Shown here piece after piece: positions 11,896 to 22,982 of a DNA stretch of 64,000 bases (position 1 is its first letter; the number at the start of each line of letters is the position of its first letter). Both the position numbers and the translations under genes were made by a program. Under the pieces are notes generated by a model. The model saw only the letters and a list, made by a program, of their open reading frames with translations, did not search any database and was not told the DNA's origin. The DNA lies in assembly GCF_047511655.1 (NCBI RefSeq), contig NC_133390.1, forward strand, positions 161,174,583 to 161,238,582, in the 5' to 3' direction. This DNA comes from Castor canadensis (Eukaryota > Chordata > Mammalia > Rodentia > Castoridae).

Positions 11896-12870
11896 CACTT
11901 TTGCTGAGAGTAAAAGGATTAATAGAAAAAGCCTTAACTAGGGAAGTTTGTTCCATCTGTGAAATCTGAAAGTGGTGTTGTACAGCACCCTTCTTCAAAA
12001 CATGAACACTCCCAGGGGATGAGGAGAGGGAGAATGCCTTGCTACTCCTGCTTTACCAAGAAGGCAGTCATCTTTACTTTCCTCAGAAAAAGCGAAACGT
12101 GGAAAACTGCCTTTAAATCATAACTCTCCTGTCCTCGTTCAAATGTAACTCAACATACAGAGAGATTTTTCACTCTGATTTTGTAAAGGAAGTGTATACA
12201 CACACATACATACACCGTTAAGGAGCTCACTGAATTCTTGGAATTTTCTTTGAATTCCCCTTTGAAGGGCACTTGGTCTGCATACCCAAATTGTTTGTAA
12301 ATGGCCTGTCCAATATAGCAGTAGATCCAGAGGTCACATCTTACGCACAGGGAAGTTGAATTTGTTGATGGGTATGAGCACGTTGTCAGTGTTGACCTAC
12401 ATGTCCTGCTGAAGTGGTGATGCATGGCCCCAGCTGAAGGCATGTTTTGCAGTGGCTGTCCTGACCACCATCAGCCATAATCTTAAATCCATCCACATAC
12501 CCAAGTACAGCAGAAATCCATTACATTTAGTTGGGCAGGTGCTTCTGCCCTAGATGTCCCACAGATTATCAAAGCCAGAGGAACCTTCTAGAGTACCAGA
12601 TCCAGGGAGAAAAAAGTAAAGCACACTAATAGTTCTTGTCCTGCACATGGAACCAGTTTGTAGAATTTGTACCTGCTACTTTAGAGTTCCGCTCTCTGTG
12701 TGCTTCTGGTACTGTTGGTTGTCTTTTGAGAGGAGAGAGTAGAAACCTTCGTTAGGAAGGGATACTTATGACCTGCTGGTACAGTGCTAAGGAGGCTGGG
12801 CTGCAGGTTAGATCTCTGTGTGGACCAACTGACTGTGTCCGTTCTTTGGTCACTTTTAAAACCTACCTCA

Positions 12871-12967
12871 TAGCTGGGAATGTGACTCAGTGGTAGAGCA
12901 CTTGCCCAGCATTCATGAGGCCCTGGGTTTGACCCCCAGCACTGCTAGAAAAACAAAACAAAACCCC
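12871..12967 (+). mobile_element. ID-like SINE monomer
   Basis: This sense copy reads 'gctgggaatgtgactcagtg', 'gtagagcacttgcccagc' and 'ggccctgggtttgacccc', then an A-rich (AAAAC)n tail. The A-box and B-box-like promoter motifs of its tRNA ancestor are visible. Confidence 0.88.
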
Positions 12968-13467
12968 TGCCTCTTGGTCAGTGGCCATCATTAGGCTCCT
13001 TCTAGCATGGAGAAGCAGGTCCACTGTGTACCACCAGAGAACTTGAGGTCAGACTTCTCCAGTTAGAAACTCTTCACCAGGGCAGGCATAGTGGGAAGAT
13101 GCTCAGGATGAACTGCTTTTTAATTCTCTTCACTTTTGTATTCACCCCAGAGACTGAATCCTAGCCAGCTGCACAAGCTAAGTTGTACTAACAGCGGTTG
13201 GACAATTGCAGACACCCTTAGAATTTCTCTTAGGTGTCTAGTTCGATCTCACAGCACAGAGATACCTGAGGAACCACCTCAAGACCTTACCTCAAGGGAA
13301 AAGGAGTCAGAAATTCACTAATCCATTTGTAGGTGCTCCAGTGGTGCAGTCAGTGCACAGTACTTAAAGAGAAATTCATTCATCCATTCGTGATAAGTTG
13401 ACCATGTCCATACATAGTACAAGAGAGTAAAGGTAGACTTGCCATCCCACTTTTAAAACACTAGAAG

Positions 13468-13681
13468 GAACCAAGCCCAGTGGCTCACGCCTATAATCCT
13501 AACCACTCAGGATGCAGAGGTTGCAGTTCAAAGCCAACCCAGGCAAATAGTTTGTGAGACCCTATTTTGAAAATACCCAACACGGAAAAGGGCTCATGGA
13601 GTTACTCAAGTGGTAGAGCTCCTGCCTAGCAAGCATGAAACCCTGAGTTCAAGCCCCAGTACCACCACCCCCCAAAAAAAG
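13468..13681 (+). mobile_element. Dimeric SINE (Alu/7SL-like plus ID-like)
   Basis: A left 7SL-like part ('cagtggctcacgcctataat') is joined through 'gtgagaccctattttgaaaa' to a right ID-like part ('agtggtagagctcctgccta', 'gcaagcatgaaaccctgag'). It ends in C-rich then A-rich sequence. Confidence 0.88.
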
Positions 13682-15029
13682 ACTAGGGCTTAAGAAGATG
13701 GTACCTAAAAGAACTGTGCCCAGACTTGCTCACCAATTTCCTATCAAAATGATACCTAATGCTCCTGCTTCTTTTCTTTCTCCTTAAACAGTGAGTACTC
13801 ATTGGTGCTCAGCTTCCCTTAATCCATTCAGCAATAAATATTCTACACCAGAGAGTGGTGGTAGGCTAGTTAAGGTGCTAGCCTGACAGCAGTGAACTTC
13901 ACTGCATGCAGGTTTCTATGGTGCTTCTAAAACTGTCAAGACAGAAACTTGGTCTTCAGAAGCTGATCTCTGTTTCATCTTTGTGCATGTCTAATGCAGC
14001 AATGGTGATTCCCTTCTTGGAGATGAGCTATCATATCTCAGATCTGCATCAGAAAATTTCACTTTCAAATCATAAGGCCATATATCTAATGTAGAATGAC
14101 CAATGAACAATGTCAAGGAAGTGCCAAGAAAAGGGGAAAGAGGAGAAATGGAGTCTGCCCTCACTGTCTTGCGTCTGTCCTTTCTAGAGGATGGAGTAAA
14201 ACTAGAGGACGCAGTGTGTCCTGCTGGTTAAAGCATCAAATTGTGGGGGAAAGTGTGAAAAAGGAAGCACACTGAGAACGTCATGTGGTTCCTAGGGATC
14301 TTGTGCCATGGAGTCCAAGTGGACATCTGAGAGAAAATCCAAGGGTGTCTGCAACCCCCAACTGCTGTCAGCACAACTCAACTTCTGACCTACTGAGAGA
14401 AACAATTTTGCTCAGCTCCATTCTTGAGCATTTCTATCTCTCTTCTTTAGCACCTTCCGTTGTTTTCTGAACAAATCTGAAATTGATAACCACACAAATG
14501 TGGTAATATGGGAAGAGTGGGCGTTGGTCTAAATCTCAGTGCTATCCCCCTAACCTTTGGGTGATGGCCCTGCCTGAGCCAGTGCCCTCTTGTAGCACAG
14601 GGTAAGAGCTCCTGACACCTGGTGCTCATGAATCGGACAGGAGGGAATATGCATTGCGTCCGACAACAAAGCAGCCCTCGGGAACACAGCTTCTCTTCTT
14701 CAGTGGGTGGGTGATGTACCAGTAGTCCTTTTTCACACCTGCTCCCCAAAGTGCCAACTCTAATCAATCAAAATGAGCTTGATCTGCCGATAGCTGGGCT
14801 ACTCCTTTACCCCTTCCTAGTGTTTTTGTGCATGGCATGATGTCCACCATAGTGCTCTCCCAGGCTAGCCAGATTGACTTCTCTATGCCACTTTCCCATG
14901 CTCAAAATGTCCCTTCCAACCTTGTCAGACTTGTGCAGATTCCAGCCCAACAGTTACATCCCAGACAGGCCTCTTCTGGCCTTCTGAGCTCTCACGTCAC
15001 TCTGCAGCAGAGAAGTCCTGTATAATTGC

Positions 15030-15182
15030 TATTATTAATTTTTCCGGAAATAATTTGTTCTTGTTTGTAACCTCCTCGGTCTATAAGCTCCTTGACTATG
15101 TGGACCGTTTTACTTATCTTTGCTGTCCTAGTGCATCACACAATACCTGGCACAGGTAGGTGTTAGGCAGCTGAAAGAATGA
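15030..15182 (+). repeat. L2 LINE 3' end
   Basis: The stretch 'ctataagctccttgactatg' ... 'cacaatacctggcacaggta' ... 'gaaagaatga' follows the L2 3' consensus, including the terminal GAATGA-type ending. Confidence 0.55.
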
Positions 15183-15209
15183 GGTCTCTATAATCCCAGA
15201 TTCTAGAGG

Positions 15210-15275
15210 TCTCCTCTCTTCCCTTTCCCTTCCTTCTTCCTCCCTACCCCCTCTCCCTCCCTCCCCTTCTCCATC
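15210..15275. repeat. Polypyrimidine tract (CT-rich)
   Basis: This is an almost pure C/T run (ctcctctcttccctttccct and onward). Confidence 0.85.
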
Positions 15276-15419
15276 TGACCTCCTTGCGTAGGCTGATGTT
15301 GTGACCTCTCATCTCTGTGCTCCAGCTGCCTCTCGATACTTTAAGCCAGTGTGTCCATCATATGGCCGTTTGCACATTCTTATTTGTGGTGTTTTCCTGC
15401 ACAATGCTGATTGGCAGTC

Positions 15420-15600
15420 TGCAACCCATCCTACCATCCTATCTTAACTTCTCTGGCCAGCATTCAAAGCTCCACCTGCTAACCCTCTAAGGTCCTCTAG
15501 GGACTCTCCTTCACCATTTCCTCATGTCTCCCGTCTACCCCAGGCATTTCAGTGTTAGCATACCCACCCTTGCTTGTGTTTCTTTCAGTCCTCTTTGACA
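15420..15600 (+). repeat. L2-like LINE remnant
   Basis: The phrases 'ggccagcattcaaagctcc' and 'acttctctggccag' resemble L2 open-frame/3' UTR text. The copy is diverged. Confidence 0.4.
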
Positions 15601-15914
15601 AATGCTTTCCAAGAGCCTACTAAGCAAAAAGTTCCATGCAAGGTACTTCCTAGGGTAAAAAGATGAGTACAACACAGCTCTCACTTCTGAGAAACCTACA
15701 TGGGGTGGGAGCACACACCAGAATCGCTAGTACAAGGCAGGCTATAGGCCATGACAGGTTCAAACTCAGCACCTGAACATTGTAAAGACTGGAGAATTGT
15801 ATCTGCTTTGGGGATCTCAGGAAATGATCTGTGTGTGAGTAACATCACATTTTAGCCTTGGAATATGTTGTGATAGAGAGCAGTGAGGGCCAGTACCAGC
15901 ATGAAGATGAAGGT

Positions 15915-16235
15915 GGGGGGCTGTGTGCACTGTGGCTCAAGTCTGTAATCCTAGCTACTTGGGAGGCGGAGACTGCGAGGATTGCGGTTTGAGGCCAGCC
16001 CAAACAAAAAGTTCTCAAGACCCCATCTTAATCAATAAGTGCTGGGCATGGTGGAGCACACTTATCATCCCAACTATGAGGGAAGCAGGTGGCCCCCTGC
16101 ATAAAGTGAGACTATCTCAAAAATAACCAAAGCTAAAAGAACTGGGGGCATGGTTCAAGTGATAGAGTGCCTGCCCAGCAAGCACAATGCCCTGACTTCA
16201 ATCCCCAGTACTTCCAGAGAGAGAGAGAGAGGAGG
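15915..16235 (+). mobile_element. Composite trimer-like SINE (Alu-like, Alu-like, ID-like)
   Basis: Three parts lie in one orientation. The first is 7SL-like ('gtggctcaagtctgtaatcc', about 15920-16035). The second is 7SL-like starting 'gctgggcatggtggagcac' (about 16040-16125). The third is ID-like ('ggttcaagtgatagagtgcc' to 'caatccccagtac', about 16135-16210) and runs into (GA)n. Ordinary copies in this window have only one 7SL-like part. Confidence 0.8.
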
Positions 16236-16260
16236 AAGAGAAGAGGAAGAGAGGAAAGGA
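16216..16260. repeat. (GA)n simple repeat
   Basis: Alternating GA grades into GGAAGA-rich sequence at the tail of the preceding SINE. Confidence 0.85.
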
Positions 16261-16379
16261 GTAGCCAGAAAAGGTTAGGGCCAGTGTGCTGGGGCTAGGG
16301 GTGCTAAAGAGAGGATATGAGGATGTCATGAGGCATCATCTAAGACTTGGCTGACAGGGAAACCACACCTTTTAGGCAT

Positions 16380-16735
16380 TCCTGCTCTGCCCATCAGGAG
16401 CTTTCAAACCTTACCAAAAGTCACTTCCTCCAGGACACTCTGACAATCAACTCTGACCGCACCTACCATTTTTAATGATGCATTTTGTTTTGTTTTCTGG
16501 GAATGTTGTATCACTATGTTGCCCAAGCTCATCCCATGAGCTCAAGCAATCCTCCTGCCTCATGAAATTATTTTAATTTGGCTATCCTGATTTCCTGTGT
16601 CTCTGTGGCCTCCTTTGACAGTCAGCTCCATTCCCCACACACACACCTTTTCTTTTTCCTTGCCTTAACTCAGTGCTTAGGATGGTGTTCTTGCCTTAGG
16701 CACTTAGTAGGACCAGAGGTCTGAATGCTCTGCAC
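16380..16735 (+). repeat. L2-like LINE fragment split by a SINE
   Basis: The left part ('cttcctccaggacactctga') and right part ('ctccattccccac', 'gtgcttaggatggtgttctt', 'ggcacttagtagga') read as one L2 3' region. They are interrupted by an Alu/B1-like monomer at 16486-16562. Confidence 0.45.
16486..16562 (-). mobile_element. Monomeric Alu/B1-like (7SL-derived) SINE, antisense
   Basis: The motifs 'gtatcactatgttgcccaag' and 'ctcaagcaatcctcctgcct' are the classic antisense 7SL-SINE signature. A (TTTTG)-like tail precedes them. Confidence 0.75.
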
Positions 16736-16744
16736 TGTGTTACT

Positions 16745-16900
16745 CATTTCTATACTGGAGGTGGAGCAGCCAGGAGTCCTGTCCTCAGGAAATCCCTGTT
16801 CTGGTAATCAGTAATTATGAGTAATTTCACCTCCATGTGCCTTGGTTTCTAATTTGTGCAAAGGGATTAATAATTCCTTTCCTGCCCTCTTTAACTTTGC
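16745..16900 (+). repeat. MIR SINE
   Basis: The stretch 'tttcacctccatgtgccttg' then 'gtgcaaagggattaataatt' follows MIR order, in diverged form. Confidence 0.5.
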
Positions 16901-17099
16901 CGGTAAGGACATGTAAGTTTAACATTTTAAACACCGTAGTAGTATAGACATATAGGTCTTTGCAGCACATTCATTTTGCATTGATGAAGGAGTAATTTGC
17001 CTTCCTGTGCCCCCCTGCTGAACACATAGGAGTTCTGGAACAGGAAGTTATGATTATGGGTAAATAAGAGGCACAAGAACCCTTCTCTCTTTAAACTCC

Positions 17100-17420
17100 T
17101 CAGACTTCAGGGCACTGCTCCGTGACTACCTTGTGAACGTTAAAACGATTACCAGATTACCAAGGAATTTGCTACTAAATGAGGCTAAGAATTAGCGGTG
17201 GTGGTTGGCTGAGCAGAGCAGGCCCTGGCAGCCCATAGCCCTCCATGCCTCATAGACGGGCCTTTAGGGGCGATATGGAAAATGACCTGCGTTGCTGCGG
17301 GCTGGCCCCCTGGTGAATAAAGGAGTGCATTATCTGCATCTAAGTAGTCTCGGAAGAGTTCTTGTTGGAGATTGACGACCATAGCGCTAAGTCCTTCCAG
17401 CGCGGGAGAGTGCAAAGCAG
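17100..17420. other. CpG-bearing unique block with CTCF-like core
   Basis: This intronic stretch keeps more CpGs than its surroundings ('gcggtggtggttggc', 'gggcgatatgg', 'cctgcgttgctgcgggctgg', 'catagcgctaag', 'ccagcgcggg'). It also carries a minus-strand CTCF-like core (plus strand: ctggccccctggtga, 17302-17316). An open frame on the minus strand (17185-17412) has no recognisable domain. I read this as a candidate regulatory element rather than a gene. Confidence 0.3.
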
Positions 17421-18004
17421 TGTCCCAAGGGCTCTGTCAGTGACAGGAGCCTGAGTTGTCAGAAAGAACCATGGCCATAAAAACACAGAAGGAATTAAGA
17501 GATGGGCTATTGTCATCAGAAGTGAGGGCTGAGCACCTGCCACTTAGGTTCATCTGCCAGTCAAGCATACTACACTGTCCCCAGTTCTCACTCCTCTCTC
17601 AAGCCTATGTCCCAACACAGAGATGGCTTTTTTCTCTTCTTTCCGCGTGGAAGTTTACTGACCTGGGACAAACTAAATTCAGGCCCCGTCGGGCTTCTGG
17701 AGTTCACAGTCCAGCCTGGTGAAGTAAAAGTTATTGGCGGGGAGGCGGGGGGGAGGGTAGATGATGACAAAGTCAATGTGCTGGTGATGTGCACGGAGAG
17801 ATAATATTGTGGAGTGGCTTGGTGCTCTTGAGAACAGCTGTTAACCTTAAATAATCCAAAAAGACTTTGTGGTCCAGTTAGCTTAATGTAGTGTGAGTTT
17901 GAGAAATAGCCATGAGCAGAAAGGCAGTGAGGGCCAAGCTGGAGAGAAGAGCTCCCCAGGCAGAAAGGTCAGTAGTCCCCAAGATTGGGACCCAGTGGAA
18001 GAGA

Positions 18005-18141
18005 AAAAAATATTCTAAAGCTGACTGCAGTGATGACTGTACAGGTCTGAACACACTAAAAGTTGTTAAGTTGTACCCCTTAAATGGGTGAATGGTATGG
18101 TATGTGAATTTTATGTCTATAAAGCTGGTTTTAAAAAGAAA
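18005..18141 (+). repeat. Old L1 (L1M-type) 3' end
   Basis: The stretch 'taaatgggtgaatggtatgg', 'tatgtgaattttatgtctat' and 'aaagctggttttaaaaag' matches the well-known 3' end of old mammalian L1s, followed by an A-rich tail. Confidence 0.7.
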
Positions 18142-19079
18142 AAAAAATCCACTGGAGAGAAAGAGGGTAAGACAGGCTGGTAGGTCTGCTGTTCCAAAGG
18201 ATTGGGAGAGACTTCCACCAATTGTTAGGGTTTCTGCACTGAGGGGTGTTGGACTTGTGAGGTGCAATGGAAAGTTTGTACCTGACAAAAACGTAAGCAA
18301 GGGGGTGCATGTGCACAAACAGGGACCTGTGCCACCCTTGTTGCCTAGGCACTGAGACAGATTGTCGGGGAAAGGACCTTTCTTCCCTGGGTTAATCTGA
18401 TTCCAAAAGGACAGAATTCAGCTTATCCTGTCGACAGGTTACTTATGGTGGCCCAGACCAAAAAATGAAAAATGAGTGGGCTAAAGAAACAAATTTCCTG
18501 GAAGTAGAGAGAATTGTCACTAGGGGCTGTGGATGGGAAGGGATGGAGGAGATGATGGATACGGTTAGATGTAAGCGCTAGTGCTCCTCAGGTGACTGTA
18601 GTTCACAGTTTATCTGGATTTTATAAAGAACTGGAAGAGAGGAGTTAAAGCTTCCCAACACAAAGAAATGATAAATATTTGAAGAGATGGAAAGTCTAAT
18701 TACCCTCATTTGATCACTATACTTTGTGTACATGTATCGGATTACCACATTTTTCCCCATAAATATGTGTGACTATTAAGCATTTTTCAAAACAAATTTT
18801 AAAAAGAGTTAGTAGAAGCTGATAAATAGCTTAGGCTTGTGCCCCTTGAGTATGAATCATTTTGTCCCTGACTCATCAGATAGGAAAAGCGGACTTGAAA
18901 CATGACTCCTGAGGCCTCTTTAGTCTATTAAGAATGAGAAGCACCAGAAGGAGACTTTAGAGCTATGGGACAAGTTGGCTTTCTCCTGGCGTGTGGTTGC
19001 TGTTCCTCGTGTATTGTGGCCATTTTTTGCCACTCCACTCACTGTCCAACTATTCTCCACAATGTTTATTCATTTCTAG

Positions 19080-19217
19080 GATGTAGTCCGGCGTGGAGAG
19101 ATCATAGACAATGACATGGAGGATGAGTTCTATCTCCGGCGTTTGGATGCAGGGCTCTTCGTTCTCCAGCACATCTGCTACATCATGGCTGAGATCTGCA
19201 ATGCCAATGTCCCCCAG
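19080..19217 (+). CDS. CTNNBL1: CTNNBL1 coding exon 14
   Basis: This exon has 46 codons: DVVRRGEIIDNDMEDEFYLR, then RLDAGLFVLQHICYIMAEIC, then NANVPQ, equal to about residues 465-510. Both ends are in phase 0. The acceptor is TTTCTAG and the donor GTAGGA at 19218. The hydrophobic pattern LFVLQHICYIMAEI marks the inner helix of a late ARM-type repeat. The acidic segment EIIDNDMEDEF lies just before it. Against the human sequence as I remember it (DMVRR...NDTEEEF) there are conservative changes: M to V, T to M and E to D. The frame is intact. Confidence 0.96.
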
Positions 19218-19428
19218 GTAGGAAGGGCTTCCCCGATGGGCCTGTTTCTCCCTGCCTCCTTCCTCACCATCTGCATGGGTGAAGACTCAGGAAAGGGTGG
19301 GTTGTGCTCTACTTGAATTCCCTCAGTGTATGGGCTCCATTTAAGGAATCCAGACTCTGTGTTCTGGTGTCTGCCAGGACACATGATCCTTTTTTCCCCT
19401 CCCTTCCCATTCTTCCCTTCCCTATTAG
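19218..19428 (+). other. CTNNBL1: CTNNBL1 intron 14 (211 bp)
   Basis: This short GT-AG intron has donor GTAGGA and a long pyrimidine tract (ttttttcccctcccttccc, 19390 onward) before the acceptor TATTAG. No repeats were seen. Confidence 0.92.
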
Positions 19429-19501
19429 ATTCGCCAGCGAGTTCACCAGATCCTAAACATGCGAGGAAGCTCTATCAAGATCGTCAGGCACATCATCAAG
19501 G
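19429..19501 (+). CDS. CTNNBL1: CTNNBL1 coding exon 15
   Basis: This exon encodes IRQRVHQILNMRGSSIKIVR then HIIK, about residues 511-534, plus the first base of a split Glu codon. The acceptor is CCTATTAG and the donor is GTGAGT following AAG-G. The basic, amphipathic sequence continues the C-terminal helices that cap the ARM domain. It is identical to the human protein as I recall it. The phase-1 end pairs exactly with the phase of the exon at 30056. Confidence 0.96.
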
Positions 19502-20394
19502 GTGAGTGGAACAGTGCTGGGCCTGGGGCTCCAGAGAGTTACAGGGTCCTTATGAGAGTCCCCCTCAGTGCCTGTGGTGGTGGTACACAGGATATTCTTA
19601 CTCGACGTGTGAGTTTCTTACCATTTCATCATGCTGGATAGTTTGTGCCAGAGCACAGAACACTAACCTCATTCTCTGCCTTGGACCCCTTGGTTCCAGA
19701 ACTAAACACACCACAAGTAAGAAGCAATAGGGCACAGAAATATTTGTTAAATAAATAAGGCAAAACAAAAAAATTCAGTTCCTAACTGCATGTATTGGAA
19801 GGGAAGAAAACAAGGACATGACAAGAAACAGCTGGAATTATACAAGCCAGAAAGCAGTAGATCCGAGGCAGTGTGATGTGTGGAAGATCATGCCTACCTT
19901 TCAACTCCCCTAACGGTGTGAGCATGCTCACTTTGCTTATTTACTGTGAAAAGAAAGGAAGTTTGCAAAAGTTGGATGGGTGCTGCTTGGCACATGGCGA
20001 GGGCTCAGGTAGTGTGAGTGTCCTGCCTTCCCCCACCTTCCCTACAGTGGCGCCTATGCTGCTGAGTCTTTAGCTGATCCTGCTCCAGCTAGAGTGGTGG
20101 CTCTAGACCCAGCTCTGGGATGCAGCACCACCCTCGGGTCTCTTAGGCATTAACTGGGGAGCACAGACAGACACGTGGTGGGTTTAGACATTACAGTACT
20201 GATAACACCAGAGTTTAGAGAGTCCAGGTGGGCTGGGTGGTCACAGCCAGATCCATTTTCTCTGACCTTTGTTCTGCCCATTGCTAAGCTAAGGGGTTGG
20301 GCTAGATTGACTCAAAGGGTTTTCACCTTACAGTGGCTCATAGCCCCCTTACAGGTGCAAGATGAAAGGGAAAGGAACTAAATGAAGAGAGGCT

Positions 20395-20560
20395 CTGGAT
20401 CTGGGATCTGCATCCTGGCTCTGCCATTTCCTGTTTTCCTTGGGCAGGAGACCCAGGTCTCTGCCTCATTGACTGGCCAGAGGGTTAAAGAAGGTGATCC
20501 AAGTGTATGGGAAATATTTGACCCTTAATAAGCGCTCAGTAAATGCCAGCTAGCACGACT
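20395..20560 (+). repeat. MIR SINE
   Basis: The text 'catcctggctctgccatttc' ... 'acccttaataagcgctcagt' follows the MIR consensus in order. Confidence 0.62.
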
Positions 20561-21429
20561 GTTATGAAATGTTATGATAATTATCCTCATCATTATTATC
20601 AGTGAGGCACAGCTAAAGTCCCGTGGGAAGGCTAGCCAGAGAAGTGGCACTGAGCTGGTCTATGAGGCTGGGACAAGGACATTCCAGGAAGAAAACACAG
20701 TACATTTGAAGGCATGGACTGCAAATCACATCTAGGCACAACCTTCCCTGACTGAGGACATCATACTTAGTGTGCTCATTTTGCAGATGGAGAGTACAAG
20801 CCTTGGCAAGGCTCTCTCTTCCTGAGAGAAGGAGGGTAGAGGGGAACTGGGAAAGGGCCTGGTCTCAAGTCTCATTTTCCATGGAGTCCCTGAGTGCTCC
20901 TTTCCCATCTCAGCGTGAGATCCACCTGAACTGTGCTGGAGTTGGCAGCCTCTCCCGGAAAGTAGAGCTGCAATGATTTGCGATTCCAGCCTATAAATGG
21001 CATTGATTTCTAACGCCCACATGTTCAATTAGAACCTCTTATTGCCCTCAGCTCTGCCACCTTGCATTTAGACTTCTCCCTACACCTCCATCCCTGTAAT
21101 CAAAACAGTCATCGTCCCAGAAGGAAAAAGTGTTGTCAGTGGTGCTGACACATAGTAGGTGGATGTTTTCCTTTCTTAACCGTACCTCACATATAGTGGG
21201 TTATCAGAATTTCCTGAGTTGTGAGCCCACCTCCGTCTCCCTCTTTCTGTTCATCCTCAGTGCGTGTTGAAGTGTTGGCTCACTCTCAGCACTGAATGGA
21301 GTGAGTCTGACCGAGTCTGGGTAGGCGAGCACAGTAGCAAGCAGGCAAATGGTGCAGACACCATCTCTTCCCACTCTCTGCCCCTCTCCTGTGGCTTTCT
21401 TCCCTCCACATGTCACACCCCTATACCCT

Positions 21430-21780
21430 GACTTCCAGCCCAGAACCCAGCCTCCAGCTCCCTCCCTGCCACCCTTCGCAGCCAGGCCTGCAGAGAGTCC
21501 CACCACTTCTGCCTCCCAGCTCAGTCTTGACTCCATCCTCTCCTCTCCATCTCTTTCCCCATCCTAACACCCTGTTCATTTCCTTCTGAGCCCTTATCAC
21601 AATCCGTAATTGTTTCTATTTACATGTTTGTTTATTCTTTTGGTCTGTCTCACACATTTAAATGTAAGCCCTATGTGTAAGGGCATCTGCCTCATTTACC
21701 ATGTCTCTTCAGCTCCTGAGCAGTCACGCTTCTAATGGGAACCCAAATACTATAAGCATTGATTGCTGAATTAATACAGC
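21430..21780 (+). repeat. L2 LINE 3' region
   Basis: The sequence 'tttacatgtttgtttattct', 'ttaaatgtaagccctatgtg' and 'ttgattgctgaattaata' parallels the L2 3' UTR order (TTTATTGTCTGTCTC..., AATGTAAGC..., terminal TTGAATGAAT). Confidence 0.55.
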
Positions 21781-22750
21781 CCCTTGTATGAATGTAACCT
21801 GGCAGGCTTTCTAAGACTCCTCAGAGCAGCTAAGCACAATGGTAGGTCCTGTGCTTCAAAAGGATCACCTGCCATCTGTCTTCATGGGGTCTGTAGCCTT
21901 CTGAGGAACCTCAGTGTACCGATGGCCAACCGTAATTCAAGGGGAATGAAGCACACACTCCGGTAACCACTGTGGGTGTTGTCCTTCGCGAGGCTCTGGG
22001 TCCATGCCAGAGAGGCAGGAAGCAAGAAAGCAAGGGAGCACCCTCCTTGGGCCTTCACAGCCTAGTGATTATAAGGCGCTAAGTGCTGCATTAGAGTTGT
22101 GAACAGTGAACAGCCTGTGCTGAGAGTGGCAGGCAGCCAGTCAGTCCTAGAGGCAGAGAAGGGTGTGGCTGATGAGAGGAAGAGGGTTCTTCTCAAGGGC
22201 GAAGCTCATCCCAGGCAAAGGAACAGGCTCAGAGGCAGGGAGGAATCAGTGGCCTTGCCTAGGGCTCCAGCAGGTAGAGCATTGGTAAGGGAAGGATGTT
22301 GCTGGGCAGAGCTTAGAGTTCGATCAGGTGCACAGTGACTTTTGGGGTATGGGTAGTGACTGCACTCCCTTTTTAGCCAGTAACAGGTGAACATTCTCAT
22401 TAGAGCTCACAAGAGATACTGGTTGGGAGCATTTGAAGCCATTAGAGTGTGGAAGTGTAAATCCAGAGAGTTGGACACCATTGCTCAGGCTGAAGAGGTC
22501 CTTATCCTCTGCAGGCCGGGGTTATAACAAACAGTTCTCAGCCACATAGCACTCCTTGCCCTGACTCACACGTGCCAGGGGAAGCCCATCGTCTTCTCTT
22601 GGGGTCTGAAGTCTGCACAGTGTGGCCCCATCTGTAAGCCACTGCTGCACATGGCACAGGGAGGACCCTCAGGACCCCTCACTTGGTGGTGGGAGGGCAG
22701 TGTTGAAGTCATAGGGGCGAGGCTGCAGTGGGGCTGGAGACAGGCCACAT

Positions 22751-22982
22751 CTTTTTTTCTTTTCCCCAGGTGGTACTAGGGTCTGAACTCAGGGCCTCAC
22801 ACTTGCTTTGTTAGGCAGGCAGTCTACCACTTGAGCCACTACACCAGCCCTAATTTATGTTGGGTTTTTTCCAGATAGGGTCTCACAAACTGTTTGCCAG
22901 GGCTAGCTTTGAACCACGATCCTCCTGATCTCTGCCTCCCAAGTAGCTAGGATTATAGGATGAGCCACCAGTGCCCAGCTAC
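22751..22982 (-). mobile_element. Dimeric SINE, antisense, with target-site duplication
   Basis: A T-rich tail is followed by an antisense ID-like part ('ctgaactcagggcctcacac', 'ccacttgagccactacacca') and a 7SL-like part ('gatctctgcctcccaagtag'). It is flanked by acaggccacatctt (22740-22753) and acaggccacctctt (22983-22996), 13 of 14 bases alike, so the insertion edges are well supported. Confidence 0.9.

Larger units (their letters stand above)
3652..19079 (+). other. CTNNBL1: CTNNBL1 intron 13 (15.4 kb)
   Basis: This long GT-AG intron has donor GTATGT and acceptor CATTTCTAG. It holds six ID-like or Alu-like SINEs, several MIR and L2 remnants, an L1M 3' end near 18.0 kb, and simple repeats at 5320-5342, 15210-15275 and 16216-16260. 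No coding exon was recognised. Three stretches (about 8340-8510, 10920-11340 and 17100-17420) look repeat-free and are listed separately. Confidence 0.85.

Noticed and set aside
12871..12967. tRNA-like A and B boxes
   Set aside because: They belong to an ID-like SINE with an A-rich tail, not a functional tRNA gene. No cloverleaf or anticodon arm is preserved. The same applies to the other ID copies.
17185..17412. Minus-strand frame containing LEGLSAMVVNLQQELFRDYL
   Set aside because: There is no known domain, no clear start codon and no exon boundaries. It was kept only as a CpG-bearing candidate element.
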